Notes: generated by a model not told the origin, from the letters alone. A stretch of DNA of 64,000 nt from Porpolomopsis calyptriformis (GCA_951640195.1 OX621169.1:2108001-2172000), one strand, 5' to 3'. Numbered from the stretch's first letter, positions 42,526 to 56,269 are shown. A program made the numbers and translations.

Positions 42526-43220
42526 CTACTTGTGTGTTACGAATCCCTTGCCACTGTAACCTTCCGATGAAATACCTGTGTCCCATCCCTATCGCATCAA
42601 TACCCGCGTCAAAGACGAATACCACTTACCGGTGATGGGATTCAGTTTCGCCTCTATCGCACGCGCGTTACTCGCCTCCTCCCACTCTTTGCTTATCGTC
42701 TTGGGTGGAGGAGGGGCTGCGAAAAAAAATTCCGTTAGCTACCAAGATATTTAATAAATTAAATCCCACCCATAGTCCTGATTCCCAACCAGAGTAAACC
42801 GGCAGCACCGATACAGCCCATCGTTCCTAGGAACACTTTTATCCCGCTCCCGGGTGGGCTCGTCGGCGTCCGCGGTCCATGTGGCCCAAACGCAACATAG
42901 TACGCTGCGAGAATGAGCACAAATCAGTCGTGAATACGGACACACCCACCAGCTTTCTTCTCATCAAGAGACAGCTCCTTCCAGTCTTTCTTCTGCAACT
43001 CCTCAAGCTGCTGATGGACAGACAGTTGCTCCTCCACGCTCAATTTCTCCCATTGGGCCTCCACGTTCGAAAGCGGAATGGCGGAACTGGCAGCGGTCGA
43101 AGTGTAGCTTGTGACATGCACCGGAGATGGCTTGCTCCCGCTCTCGTTCACCGTCGTCGTCACCGAGCGAATGCATCGGTCCAATGCTCGAGCGCGGGCC
43201 AAACGTTGAGCGACTTGCAT
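42526..43220 (-). CDS. Cytochrome c oxidase subunit IV (yeast Cox5 homologue)
   Basis: A nuclear-encoded subunit of respiratory complex IV in the inner mitochondrial membrane. Exons are 43220-42950, 42904-42770, 42716-42630 and 42575-42526, 543 nt and 180 aa. The N-terminus is Arg-rich without acidic residues early on (MQVAQRLARARALDR), like a mitochondrial import signal. Next is the IPLSNVEAQWEKLSVEEQ motif, then one transmembrane segment (FLGTMGCIGAAGLLWLG), and the typical end NPITG-ISSEGYSGKGFV. Its start is 41 bp from the start of the divergent F-box gene, and it converges with atp15. Confidence 0.93.
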
Positions 43221-43261
43221 TGAAAAAAAACAACAAAAATAACCGTGAGAATTTCAATCAA

Positions 43262-44982
43262 ATGTCACTCCTCCTCGAACTCCCCACCGAGCTCATCCTC
43301 TACCTCCTTTCCTTCCTCCCCCTCCCTGACATCCTCCGCTGCCAGCGCGTCAGCCAGTTCCTCCACGACGCCGTCGCTTCCTCTCTCTCTCTCCAGTACC
43401 AGATCGAGGCAACAGCCGCCGGCCTCGTCGACAACCCCCGCTCCAACCTTTCCCTCCCCCAAAAGCTCAACGCGCTCATCGACAGAGAGAACGCCTGGCG
43501 ACTCTTCAGAGCCAACTTCACCTCCCGCGTCCCCGTCCTCCACACCCCGTCCGGTATTTATGATCTCACAGGCGGCATTTACCTCCTCGGCAACGGTCGT
43601 GGCTACAATCGCCGCGTCACCACCGCCCTAAGCTTCATTCACCTTCCCTCAAAGCCCGCGTTCACACCCTGGTCCCAACTCTCCCTCAACCGCGACATCG
43701 TCGACATCGGATTATCAGTCCAAGAACACGATCTTATCGCCATCGTCACCTAGTCCGTCCATTTCCATCTTCTACCAAACCATCCACTTATTGTTTTTTT
43801 GGTTAGCTCATTAAACTCAACCCACCCGGCTATCGACCTCGACGTCCATCTTCTCAAACTCTCCACCAACACACCACACCCTGCCGCCACCAAACCCGCC
43901 CTGTTCGTGACCGAAATAACCCCCGAAAAAGGACGATGCATTATCAGCATCGAAATCGTCGGTGACATTCTCGCCCTCCTCGTCGCGTTCCCTTCTGCCG
44001 ACGAGACTATCCAAGACGAACTCTACATCTTTGATTGGAAGAAAGGCAAACTGGCCATGGTGCGACATTCCATGTCTTTAATCCCTCTCCCTGATCTTAC
44101 CCACATCAGACTCTCCACACTCCCCATGACACCTATTCCAACCTCGTCTTCCTTTCAGACGACCTCATCCTCCTTCCAAACAGGTACAACGAGTCTCTAG
44201 ACATCTACCGCATCTGCACCTCATACATAGACTCTCCCTCCCCACTCCCCCCCAAACTCGTCCGTTCCCTCTCCCTCCCCAAACTCGCCCCCTTCCGCGA
44301 AATCATCCGAATCGTCTGTAGAAGCGAACCCAACCCCATAGGTCGCCCCTCACCCTCAACATCGACCTCGACCGCCCTTAACAACTCCCGCCCGTTCTAC
44401 AGTTCCCCCCAAGACGCACTCGTCCTCTTCAACATCTTCGTCGACCAGATCGACGGCGGCTCCTTCTCCTTCGTCGTTCATCGCAGCTCCTTGCTCAATC
44501 TACTCCAATCCACCACCGATCCCAATTTCACGCCCGGCCTCCCATGGGCTCAATGGGGCCCCTCCATGACCCGCTGGTTCAACATGTTCAACATCCCAAC
44601 CCGGTGGATAACCACCAGCCATGGGCAGCGATACGTCTTCATCCTTCCCAATGGGCGGATCTTTTTACTCGATTTCAATCCGTACCACGTCCGACGCTTC
44701 TCCTCCTCGCGATCGCCATTCTCACGTGTGCGGCTCGTGAAACACGACGCCACGTTTCATTCGGAAGATTTGTATATGGAGAAGGTGTCGGGAAACTTGC
44801 CGTATGTGGAGTGTTTGTCGGTCGCCGAGTTTGATTATGACTCGGTGTTGATGGATGAGGAGAGGATTATTGGTCTGAGGGTATGTGCGTCAGCTTTATG
44901 ACCTGCCTCTTTAATCTCCCTCTTTTTCAAGCAGGAGGCTGACGGTGCCGTGAAGGAACTTGAAATCTTGCATTTTGGATGA
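43262..44982 (+). CDS. F-box domain protein
   Basis: A presumed substrate adaptor of an SCF ubiquitin ligase. Exons are 43262-43752, 43807-44059, 44110-44880 and 44935-44982, 1563 nt and 520 aa. The N-terminal F-box (LELPTELILYLLSFLPLPDILRCQ, residues 4-27, broken here only for quoting) is typical. The rest has a beta-propeller-like look with repeated hydrophobic strands and motifs such as LYIFDWKKGKL and NESLDIYRI. Such agaricomycete F-box proteins form large families with unknown targets. The start overlaps the probable cox4 promoter. Confidence 0.85.
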
Positions 44983-45064
44983 TCTTGTTTCAAGCCGTAC
45001 ACTCGAAAAAAATTTCTTCGTGCGTGTTCGTGGGTCATTACATTAGTTCTAAATACACATTTCA

Positions 45065-47026
45065 TCAAAACCTCCCTCCAAGTTTTCCCAACACCAAACG
45101 TTTCGTGGTAAGCATGAGTACGACAGCGATAACAATCATCCCACCTATCCGATCAGTCAACGCTTGCCACCTTTCCCCTTTGCGATGAGGTTACGTACCA
45201 GCATAACATCCCACGACCTTATACCCACCCGTCTCCTTGTTTATAGCGCCAGAAATGGGCGTACCAGCAAGCGCGCCCATCGCTGCGATCGTCAGCGCCA
45301 TTCCCGTCCGGCGTCCGACGTCTCCCATCTCCCCAAGGGAGAACAAGGGACTTATGAAGCCGCTCGTATACGTGCCGACAGTCTGGCTGATAAAATTACG
45401 TCCGTGAGTGGGAAAAAACAGCGAACTGTATGTTCTCTCACCCATACAAAGCGGCGATGACAACGACCCATGACTCTCGGTGCACAAAAGGCCATATGAG
45501 TGTCATTGCCGCTCCTAATGTGGACATCGGGACCATGAGATTGATCGCGCCTGAGCATAGAGGATGGTAAGAAAACACTGGCGCGATGTGCTTGCTACCT
45601 TTGTTAGTTACACACCGGTGTGGTCCACCAACCAGCCTGATAAACACCGAGCAAAGCCCGAACTTCCGTTTCCGATCGCGACAAGGTAAAACGCAACATT
45701 AGGATCGATGCCTATCGATATCGAACTGATGTTTATAAACGTGGGTACTGTTTCCACGGAAAGAAGTGAGTATCCTCTGTAGGAGGTTAAGGGTGGTGGG
45801 CGCACCAGTGTACATCCCTAGGAAAGCAAAGAACATGGATAGACAGTAGGTCGAATACGCAAGTGATTTGAATGCGCCTAAATTGAATAAACCTCCCGAG
45901 ACATCAACCGGCGGTAGGCGACGCTCCAGAAGCACATTTGCGAGGCCAAGGGTTAATAGCAATATGAACCCAAGCACTCGCATCGTCCACTTGAACCTAA
46001 AAGGGGGCAAAATGAGCATTTAATGGTTCAAAGAGAGGACGAGTTGCATGTATATACCCGATATGAGTGATCAAGTTTCGCGCTACGATAGGAAGGACGG
46101 TGCCGCCGATGGCTGAGCCTAAGGAGCACATGCCGAGGGCAAATCCACGTCGCCTCTTGAACCAATGGCCGATTATTCCCATCATAGGGCCAAATATGGT
46201 TCCAGCCGACAACTACAACACGCGAAAATTTAGAATATATATATGACTCGAACGGGGTGAAAGAAGAAGAGTGGGGGGACATACGCCGGTGGCGAAACCT
46301 TGGCATAGAAGAAAATGCCAAAAGTGGGTACACTCTGCGACGAGAAAGGTGGAGAGCACGAGGATGAGGCTGGCGATGAATAGCGGTAGCTTAAAGTATC
46401 CGAGATCGAATAGCCGGCCCATTATCAATCCGGGTAAAAGGATGAGAGAGAACTATGAGATTTATCGATATAGTTGTGGATTTGTTAAGAACAACAGCGA
46501 AACGTTACTTGGATTGATCCGATCCATGCACTAGGAACATATTCACCGTTAGAGAGAGAGAACAAGAGAACGGACGGTAAGACCACTTACATGGCAGATG
46601 GTGATGAATCGCGGAGAATGGTTTGTTCGTAATACGCTTGAAACACCTACGGGCTAGGTCAATACTTGGAGCACTTGGAGGAAGGTATTACTGACACCCC
46701 ATGATGTTGCATAACCAAACCTTTTCTCGGGGAATCATGTTCGGGTTACTTAGTGAAAGAATAAATGAAAAAAAAATCCCGGGACTCACGTCGCGAATGC
46801 GCTGCACGTTGTCTAGATATGTTTTGGTAAGGCAGATCCACAGATCGGAAGACATCATCCCACTCACACCAAGGAGAACGAGCCAGGCTCTGAGGCCACC
46901 ATCAGGAAAATCATCGGGATCTGGCCCCTCTGCCCATGTCTTGTCCCGATCACTGCGATGAGGCTTTCCGCATTTTTCTTGTACTGGGGTAGGAGCAGAA
47001 GACCTGGATTCGGGGCTGAAAGACAT
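45065..47026 (-). CDS. MFS monocarboxylate-type transporter, copy 1
   Basis: A plasma-membrane transporter of the major facilitator superfamily, MCT (SLC16)-like fungal branch. It has the N-terminal signature DGGLRAWLVLLG, then several small exons, for example 47026-46868, 46812-46790 (23 nt) and 46720-46692, then VFQAYYEQTILR. Later exons give LPGLIMGRLFDLGYF, the loop WFKRRRGFALG typical of the family, and the last helix MIVIAVVLMLTTKRLV ending GGRF-stop at 45065. Twelve transmembrane segments are expected. Not every intron was fixed, so boundaries are firm but the full exon set is not. The adjacent gene at 47.8-50.0 kb is its paralogue on the same strand. Confidence 0.85.
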
Positions 47027-47786
47027 GAGCGCGAAAAAAAGATAAGGAGACTAAAACCCTCACGGACGGTGCCAGAGTTTTTATTATTTACAGGTACGGT
47101 AAGTGCACGGCAGAATGATATAACCATTGCGCTTGCAAAAAAGTGAAATGTTGATCTGTCAGCATCATTAATCCCGGAAAGCCGTATATCAGCTTTGTTT
47201 TCCGCCCGATCAAAAGAACAAAAAAACGCACGGTTAGGGTGGTTTTGAGGTGGGAAATTCTCAAAACCCTGCTGGATGGAGGGTACCTAAATTGCTCGCG
47301 AGGCTTATCGTCTTGACTTGGGGACGTAATGTGCCTTTCCTTCCTAGGCAATGTCAGTTACGAAACCAGGTAGATATCAGATAAGATCGGCCTTTCCGCT
47401 CGTATTCCGGTAATTTATATCGCCCGTTTGCGTTAGATTGCCGTTCGAGATTGCCGTTCGAGACATATTGGGCTTTTTGTTCCATGGGGGTCACTTGTGG
47501 AGCCAATTTATAAGTCGACATAGCACCATAATGTCTGCATATTGACATGAGATTTAAAGAAAAACATGTGTCCTCTAGCAAAGCTTTAGTAATAACCGGG
47601 CTGCAAAATAACGTGTACGTCCTCGAGTAGCAGAATGCATGGAATATAAATACAAAATACCAGAACCACCCAGGGAAGGTTTGGGTCAATCGAGTGTTCA
47701 AGTCAGGATCTGCTCTTCCCCCTCCCCCATTTCATCCCCAGACGCAGAGATCAGTGCTTACCGCAAAAGTCAAGCATCAGATGTTT
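47027..47786. other. Spacer between the two MFS genes
   Basis: The 760 bp between the start of copy 1 and the stop of copy 2 contain the promoter of copy 1 and the terminator region of copy 2. Open frames here are short and AT-rich, with no domain recognised. Confidence 0.5.
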
Positions 47787-49950
47787 TCAAAATTTGCCCC
47801 AAAGGCGACGGAGCACAAGATGACGGGTAATGCACAATAGTGTGACAGCAATGACGACCATCGTTCCTGAGAGCACGACCCAAAAAAAAAAAGTAAGCAC
47901 CAGGGACAGCGTGATGTGAAGGTTCAAGTTCGCACCAGCAAAATAACCAACGGCCTCGAACCCTCCCGTCGCGGTGTTTAAAGCGCCTGATATTGGCGGT
48001 CCCGCTAGTGCACCCAAGGCGAAAATCGTCATAAACATCCCCATCCGACGACCCACATCTTGGGTTTCTCCAAATTCTATTATAGCATTCGGAAGAAGGG
48101 CGACGTATGCCCCGCACGCAAAGCTGGATGAAGTTAGTTCGAGACTAGTTTTCAACAATCGAAGGGAATAATAACCCATATAGGATGGCGATGACCGTGA
48201 ACGCAGCTTTGCTCCGAGCAAATGGCCAAGCGAAGGTAAACAAGCCGGCTAGTGTTGTCATTGGAATCATAACATTCAGGGGTCCTGGGGATAGCGTGAG
48301 ACGACCCATAGGGTGGAGAACCTCGGAGACAAACGAACCTATTCGGTCAGACAAGAGGCCACAACCACATCGTCCAAATCCAGAACTTGCGTTTGCGATC
48401 GCGACGAGAAAGAATGCAAATTCGGGTGATATCCCTTGCGACACCGCACTGATGTCTATATAGGTCAACACTGGTAATGCAATGAGCTTCGATCCTCGAC
48501 AAACCACCGGGGTGTAACGATCACATACCGGTATACAGTCCAAGAAAACCAAAGAACGCAGATATGCAGTAAACCGTAAATGGTGCAGACTTGAAGGCGC
48601 GGAAGTTGAATAGACCGCCAGCCACATTGGTGGGTGGTAGTCGCCTTTTCAGCGTCTACGACCCCAGTGATTTCTACAAAAATCACGGGAAAACAACCGA
48701 CCCTTACCAAGTTTGCAAAGCCAAGGGTGAGCGCCAGTATGAAGCCGAATATCCTCATCGTCCAAGGAAACCTAATCGAGCGCGGACCATAATGAAAAGA
48801 TGGAGGGGAAGATTCAAAGGCAAATAGAGCACTTACCCGACTGTTTGTATCAAGCTCCGAGCAGCCACCGGAAAGATAGTGCCTCCGAGAGATGCTCCAG
48901 TAGCGGAGATCCCCATGGCTATACCTCTCCTCTTTTTGAACCAGTGAGCAGTAACAGGGATGGTAGGTCCAAAGCAAGCGCCTGAAGCCAACTTGAAACC
49001 ATCCGTCAAAGGTCAATATCACCCTGTGAGATAAACAGGAGGAAAAAGCGTACACCGATTGCAATGCCTTGACAAAACAGAAAATGCCAATATTTTGTGC
49101 ATTCCGCGACGAGGAATGTAGCTAGGACGAGGAATATGCTGGAGATCAGGAAGGGGACGCGGAAGTAACCCAGATCGAACAATCGACCAAAGACTAGGCC
49201 GGGAAGGAAAATCAAAGAATACTGCAATCGTGTCAGAAAGCAAAGATCAACGTCGATATTTACAATGCTCACCTGGATGGAACCGATCCATGCACTAGAG
49301 GAAATGTTAAACAAAAACGTTGCAGGTAGTTATGAGCTCTCACATGTCGGATGGAGAAGATTCGCAGAGAATGGTTTGTTCGTAATATGCTTGGAATACC
49401 TGTGCCAGTATGAGAAAAAAGAATTTCGGTCTCTTACACAATGGTACTCACACCCCACGCATTTACGAACCCAAACCTGATGGGAAGACATGAGATGATC
49501 TCGTAATGCACACGTCTTGGGTGCCAACAATGGTGCCAATATCCCGGATACCCACCAGGGTTCAAATGATCGAAGGGATGAACAGAGGGGGGTGGGACGA
49601 CTTTCAGAGTTTTTGGGGGGTAACCGGGATACCTTTGCCGAAGCAAAGCAGGGGACCAGGGCACGCACAACTACTGTTGTTCACTCACGTTGAAAATGTG
49701 GTAAACATCGCCTGGAGGACACATGTAAGCACATGCAACTTATGCAAGGGGGCGAACTCACTCCAGATAGAACCAACCATGCTCTGAGCCCTCCATCTAT
49801 AACATCATACGTCGAATGCTTTGTGGGATCATCAGTCGCAAAGGGTTTTTCCTGGGCTTCTCCGTAAGTAGATCCGTCGTGCAGTGTCCCCTCATCAGAT
49901 GAGGGTCGGTGTGGAGGCGTGTCAGGACGATTCTCGTCAGTGATGGCCAT
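47787..49950 (-). CDS. MFS monocarboxylate-type transporter, copy 2
   Basis: The paralogue of the neighbouring transporter, with the same layout. It begins at ATG 49950 with a polar tail, then DGGLRAWLVLSG, a run of small exons with FGFVNAWGV, then LPGLVFGRLFDLGYF and the short last exon TMVVIAVTLLCITRH ending RRLWGKF-stop at 47787. The intracellular end of helix 6 and the loop sequences differ clearly from copy 1, so the duplication is not recent. Substrate unknown. The complete exon chain was not fixed. Confidence 0.85.
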
Positions 49951-51736
49951 GGAATGCTCCCAAGTCAGAGGTTGCGAGGGCAAGGATAGAGAATGAATAG
50001 CCAAAGAGCATATATATGTTCCCAAAAATAGTGTTATAGAATTCTCGAGTCTCCAGTCGGGGACAAGATCCTTGATTTGAACAGTATCGGGTAAATTAAT
50101 CCTCAAAGCTAGTGAAACGTGCCGCGGCAATTCCAAAGTCTTGGTCCGTTCTCCCCCGATATTTAGCTCGGGCGAGCGTTTGTGAGACTAGTAAGATCGC
50201 CCACTCCGAGAAATTGGCAAGGGGTGTGTGCAAGATGTAAAGTGTCGACCATCAAAGTGAATCAAGGGACATAAAGCGTGTTTGGGCTTATGTCAAGACA
50301 CAAAGACCGAGCAATCGCACAGGGAAGTCGCGAGAAGCACAGGCTCAAGTATGTACACATACAGCCTCGGATGTGGGTCCCAGGTGCGAAGGACAGCAGA
50401 ACATTTGTCAAATCACGTAATGAGTAGGGCAAAAGCAGGAGGAAGTCAACGGAGAGACTCAAGGTGCTGAGTTTCACAATCGGGAAGCCACGAGCCAAAT
50501 TGGTCCAGAGGCGCTTCTAAGAATTCGGGATTACGGCATGAGGCGAGTATGCAAGCAACCGGGTCCTGAGGCCTGAGGACTCGGGCCAAAAAAAAACAAA
50601 ATTGGTACAGGGTGTTCGTGGAGTTTCATTCGATGTACGATGGCCGAAAACAGGCGCGGTCGTCGAGCCAGGTCAATTTGACTGTTTCGATCACGAAGCC
50701 ATTACATCGTGGGGAATGCAAGTAACTTTCCTGGATACGACGTCTTAAACGAAGAGTCAACTTAAGGGATCATCGGGAACGTAGGTTGGAGGGAGCTGAG
50801 GCGGATATGGGTGCGGGGACTCTTGAATCGCAATTGTCAAATGGAGATTGCATGGAATCACTCTGGTGAAGTCTCATAGTTGCCGCGGCCCTGTCCCTTG
50901 CAAGAAGGAAGGGAAGGAGAAAGCGAGACGTCCGCGTGTATGTGGACTGCTCAGCGACCGACATCGCCTATCTGTAGCAACGTTGGAATAAATTGGGTAG
51001 GGGCTGATACACAGTAAGAAACGTTGCCATCTCGTCAATATAATGATTCGGAAGGCCACTCACGCCATTCAGCACCACCTGAAGTTAAAAGTAAGTTGCA
51101 CGATCACGCTTATTCTGGTTGAAATTGGGGGAAGGTATGATGTTTCCACATCACACGCTTAATCCAAATCATCAGATTGGGAGGGCTCATCAGCCCGATA
51201 AAAGTTCACAACGTGGGTGAGGTCATTGGTGATGCTCTGCTTCACCATCGCGACGGGGTAATAGTTTACTTTTCTTCTTATGACTGAGAACAAAAAGACA
51301 GAACGAGAATCACTCGATCACTCACTGCAGGATCGGTACATCAATAATGAACCCCGTTCGGGACGGTCACCACAAGGAACAGGGGTGGCCAACGGATTCT
51401 TATAGCGCTTTATTTGGCAACAACACGCCTAAATGTATTAAGAGACGAGTGGAGGGCACGGCCATCGGGTTTCGATTGGTCCGTGGCACTGTGTACTGAA
51501 ACGTGGAGTGATTTCGTCCCCTAAAAGCGCAGCCAAGACTGACATGGAATGAGCGACCACCAAAGTTCAATTGCGCACACGGAGGAATATTACGTGCCAG
51601 GACAAAGAACGACCAGGTGAAGCAGATCGCAGAGCTTTTTCATTATTTATTGTTTTTCTGTCGCGGGATCGAGTTTTATTTGTGTTTGTTTGCCATCCAG
51701 TCCCTCCCAAAAAAAAATTGGACTGACCTCAAAGCT
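49951..51736. other. Gene-free region between MFS copy 2 and fibrillarin
   Basis: 1.8 kb without a recognisable gene on either strand. It holds the divergent promoters of the MFS gene and the fibrillarin gene. Open frames are all short and lack consistent splice sites. Confidence 0.5.
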
Positions 51737-52965
51737 ATGGCATTCGGTTTGTTCTTAGTGACCTTCATGTCTATTTGTTTCTAACTACTCTTTCATCTAA
51801 AGGCTCATCAGGTAATCGCGGGGGGTTCGGTGGACGAGGCGGAGGTGATCGCAGGGGTGCGTTTGGCGGAGGAAGAGGGAGAGGACGGGGAGGTGATCGT
51901 GGAGGAAGGGGTGGTGGACGAGGTACGTTTTCCTCCAACTTGAGACATCAATCGACGTAACCTAACCTTTATCCAGGAGGTGGTGTCAGAGGGGGTGGTG
52001 TAGAATCACGCACTGGGGGACGAGGTGGTGCTAGAGGTGGTGGCCGTGGCAGTCGAGGTGGTCGAGGGGGAGGAGGTCGCGGGGGACCTAGAGGGGGCTC
52101 AAACACAGTCTTGGAACCCCATCGACACCCAGGGGTATTCATTGCAAAAGGCAAAGATCATATGCTGGTCACAAAAAATCTTGTTCCCGGGGAATCAGTG
52201 TATGGTGAAAAGCGAATATCAATCGAAGGTGGGGTGGATGGTACAAAGGTGGAATATCGCGTCTGGAATCCGTTTCGGAGCAAGCTGGCCGCTGGCATCT
52301 TGGGGGGGCTAGACAACATCTTTATCGCGCCGGGAAAAAAAGTCTTATATCTCGGCGCTGCTAGTGGAACTAGCGTCAGTCATGTCGCCGATATCGTTGG
52401 ACCGGTGGGTACATTTCCGAAACCTTCAGCATCATTTAGGTTAACGCGTTCTCGACGGCTAGGAGGGTATCGTATATGCCGTAGAGTTCTCCCTGCGCTC
52501 TGGACGGGATTTGATCACTATGGCTAAAAAACGAACAAACGTTATTCGCAAGTGATACCCCGTTTGTTTTCACCTAATACTGATATCCTTCCAGCCATTG
52601 TGGAAGACGCTCGTCTTCCCAACAAATATCGGATGCTCCTATCGACCGTGGACGTGATCTTTGCCGACGTCGCCCAGCCCGATCAAGATCGTATTGTAAT
52701 TCTCAATGCCCATCAATTCCTCAAGGACGGCGGTCATGTCCTTCTTTCCATCAAAGCAAGCTGTGTTGATTCGACTGTACCACCCGAGACAGTATTTGCC
52801 TCGGTAGTTGCAGAACTCCGAAAAGAGCAGATGAAACCGATTGAACAGGTAACCCTTGAGCCATACGAGCGGGATCATGCCATGGTTTCTGGTGAGTGCC
52901 TTTGACAATTTTCTCTTCCCTTCATTCACTCGCATGAAGCTGTGTATCAACGGCATCTAAAGTAG
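51737..52965 (+). CDS. nop1: Fibrillarin, box C/D snoRNP 2'-O-methyltransferase
   Basis: The nucleolar enzyme that methylates rRNA 2'-hydroxyls guided by box C/D snoRNAs. Exons are 51737-51746, 51803-51922, 51977-52404, 52463-52547, 52595-52891 and 52940-52965, 966 nt and 321 aa. An N-terminal Gly/Arg-rich domain of about 105 residues is followed by the conserved [28 protein letters not shown], the SAM-binding [36 protein letters not shown] and the ending [15 protein letters not shown]. The fourth intron (52548-52594) begins GCAAGT; only this GC donor keeps frame. The first exon has 10 nt. The identification is secure. Confidence 0.96.
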
Positions 52966-53258
52966 CGCTCATATTTCTCCGTCGTTTCCGAGGGGTTTTG
53001 CGAACACCTTAATAATGTATCCCGCTCAACCCTGGGTGCTACTCTCCGTTTCCTCGTTCTATCTCAACCTTAACATACAGTCGTACCTGCGACTTGTTTC
53101 GATACAGTAAATTAGCGCCTGTATGTACCAGATGCCGAGAGACGTGGCAAATTGATGTGGCGCAGGGACCAAGCACCAGAGAAGCAACGATCTTGCTTAC
53201 ACCTTTTTGGTCGTGCATTCCGCCAGACCACCACTCGGCGTTGCTCACAACTCAGCTG

Positions 53259-56200
53259 ATGAGACCGTCTGAAGTTTCTCTTGATTTGGGAACGCCACCT
53301 GGATCACCCACTCGTACCTCATCTGACTTTGAAGAAATTCCATACCCTCCAAGCGACTGGTCATCGTCTCATCGAGAAGAAGAGCTACCACTACACTATA
53401 TGCACGAGGAAAAGCCTCGCCGGCGTGTTGCAAGGGGCCCCGGGAGTGCTGTCGGTCACCAGGGACCGAAAGAAGACCACGACGACGAAGGGAAGGATGT
53501 ATATGCCAAAGTAAACGCGGCCAATTACGGTCATACTATGGGCGGTGGCCGTATCAGACACCATCTTCCGCCTCCTCCTACATCAATCGTGCGTTTCGTC
53601 TTCCTGCACTCTTGAAAAATTGAGCTGAAGCATGTTCAGAGAGAATTTCTTCTCCAAAATCTCGAGCACATCCCACCTATGATATACACCCTTCTATCTT
53701 GCTGGACCCGCTTTCACAAGATCGGACATTCCAACCTCGTCATCTGGGACGAAGCTCATTTTGGCAAGTTCGGCACTCATTATATAAAGCGGGAGTTTTA
53801 CTTCGATGTTCACCCTCCACTTGGCAAAATGCTCGTCGGTCTTGCAGGCCTGCTATCGGGTTACGACGGGAATTTTGACTTCAAAAGTGGGGCAGAATAT
53901 CCTGCCTCCGTCCCATATGTCGCTATGCGGGTGATGATGGCAACTTTCGGTGTGGTCATGGTTCCGTTGGGTTGGTATACAGCCGTCGAACTCGGGATGA
54001 GCTTATGGGGGTGCCATCTAGTAGCTCTCATGGTCCTCTGCGGTAGGCTAACTTTCATATGTAATAAACCCAACTTTCTGAACAACCGGCTAACGCAGAT
54101 GTCGCTTGGTTGTGCATTTCCCGCTTCATTCTACTCGATTCTATGTTGCTATGCTTTACGTTCACCACAGTCTTTTGTTTGACTAAATTCCATAATCAAC
54201 AATACCAGTAAGCTCTCCTTGTCTCTCTAACCTTCCCAAACTCATCGCTGCATAGATCCTTTTCAATAGACTGGTGGTTGTGGCTCGCTATGACGGGGAT
54301 TTCCATTGGTTTGGTGACAAGGTAAACCCAAGGATCCGCGGTTGGTCTTGTAACTACCGCTCACGCGTTAATTTCAGTGTCAAAATGGTCGGCCTTTTTG
54401 TTACAGCTCTGGTCGGTCTGTACACCATCGAAGATCTTTGGGAAAAATTCGGCGATTTGAGGATGTCTGCGGTAAACCTAGGCTCCCAAACGATCTGTCC
54501 TTGTCTTCAATCTGAGTAAATAATTACAGCGGGATCAACTCAGACACTGGGGCGCACGAATAGCCTGTCTCATTGTCCTCCCAATCCTCGTCTTCATGTT
54601 ATCTTTCAAAATTCATTTCATGGTACTCAACCACAGCGGCCCCGGCGATGCACAAATGAGTTCACTCTTTCAAGCCAATCTCGTAGGCAATGACTTTTCG
54701 AGAAACCCATTGGGTAAGTTCTCTCTGTGTGTTCATCTCCGTGACTGTAACGTTGTCTTTGGCAGAGGTTGCTGTTGGTTCAAAAGTCACTCTCAAAAAT
54801 ATGGGATGGGGCGGCGGACTACTACACTCGCACATACAAACATACCCCGTCGGATCCAACCAGCAGCAAGTGACATGTTACCATTACAAGGACGAGAATA
54901 ATGAATGGACTATTCTACCTCTATGGAACGAGACGGAATACAACCCAAATGATCCTATCCGATTCGTGAAAGACGGCGATGCCATCCGACTCTCGCATGG
55001 GCCAACAACTCGGAATTTGCATTCTCACAATGTTCCTGCCCCAATCTCAAAGCTTAACAACGAGGTTTCTTGTTACGGTAATGCAACCATTGGCGATGTA
55101 CACGATCAGTGGATTATCGAGGTCGTCGATGACATCAAGCAAGGTTCAAAGGAGAAGGTTACAAAGATACATTCATTGACGACCCGTCTACGATTCCGTC
55201 ACCAAATTCTCGGATGCTACCTCCGCGCTGCCAATTCGGTTCTGCCTCAATGGGGCTTCAAACAGATTGAAGTCAGCTGCGCCAAGGATACCTCTCTGAC
55301 AGACACCCATACTTATTGGAATGTGGAAAGTCACTGGAATGATCGATGTTGGTATTTTTCGTCTACAACGGCTGCCTCGTCATTCTGATTTTTTCGCATC
55401 TAGTGCCGGCTGGGGAGACCAAATTTTATCGATCTCCGTTTTTGCGAGACTTTTGGCACCTTAATGTTGCCATGATGACATCCAACAACGCTCTGGTACC
55501 TGACCCCGACAAGGAAGACATCCTCGCGTCCAAGCCTTTTGACTGGCCATTTCTTCACCTCGGCCTGCGTATGTGTGGCTGGGGTGACTCACAGACGAAA
55601 TATTATCTGTTGGGAACGCCAGTTATTTGGTGGGGAGGATCGATCAGCTTAATTGTCGGTGTCCTCTCCTTTTGTTGGTACTTGCTACGGTGGCAACGAA
55701 AGTATGTTGATATGGATCAAGGTGAGCAATTTAAACCATAGCATTTCAGCAACGGTTTGTAAATTGTTTACCAGCCGAATGGAACCACTTTCTGTATGTT
55801 GGCAAAATCGCTTTTGTTGGATGGATATTGCATTACGGTAGGTTCATTTTTTTTGTCCGGAAAGTTTGTATACTGATTGCTTCCCAGTCCCATTCCTCAT
55901 CATGGGGCGAGTCACATATGTACACCATTACGTTCGTACAATGTATTTTATCTCCTCGGATCATCGAGTCTAACTCTGTATGCAGCTTCCAACGCTCTAT
56001 TTCTCAGTCCTGATGCTTGCGCATCTCCTGGACCATTTCATCTTTTCCTCGCGCCGTTTAACGCACAGAACGAAGGCAATCTCTTTCGGTGTTTGCGCGT
56101 TTATCATCTTCGGCACGTTCTGGTGGTTCAAGGGAGTCGCCTTTGGAATCGACGGTCCCATTAGTGATCACAAAGGCCTGCTCTGGCGCAAGGTAAGTCT

Positions 56201-56269
56201 ATATTGTGTATCTTGGATAAATTATTTCTGACAGTGCATGCGCAGAGCTGGAATATTTACAACCAATGA
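53259..56269 (+). CDS. pmt2: Protein O-mannosyltransferase, Pmt2 family
   Basis: An ER membrane enzyme that transfers mannose from dolichyl-phosphate-mannose to Ser/Thr of secretory proteins. Exons are 53259-53588, 53631-54042, 54099-54207, 54256-54321, 54378-54471, 54530-54713, 54766-55347, 55404-55721, 55775-55837, 55888-55931, 55986-56192 and 56246-56269; all phases agree and total 2433 nt, 810 aa, normal for the family. A polar cytosolic tail is followed by the catalytic loop WDEAHFGKFGTHYIKREFYF and HPPLGKML, luminal MIR repeats (GGGLLHSHIQTYP, RLSHGPTTRNLHSH, VWxVE-like strands), and the C-terminal membrane block with RVTYVHHYLPTLYF. A sulphur-free polar ending, SWNIYNQ, closes it. The Pmt2 rather than Pmt1/4 assignment is by overall resemblance. 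Confidence 0.94.
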
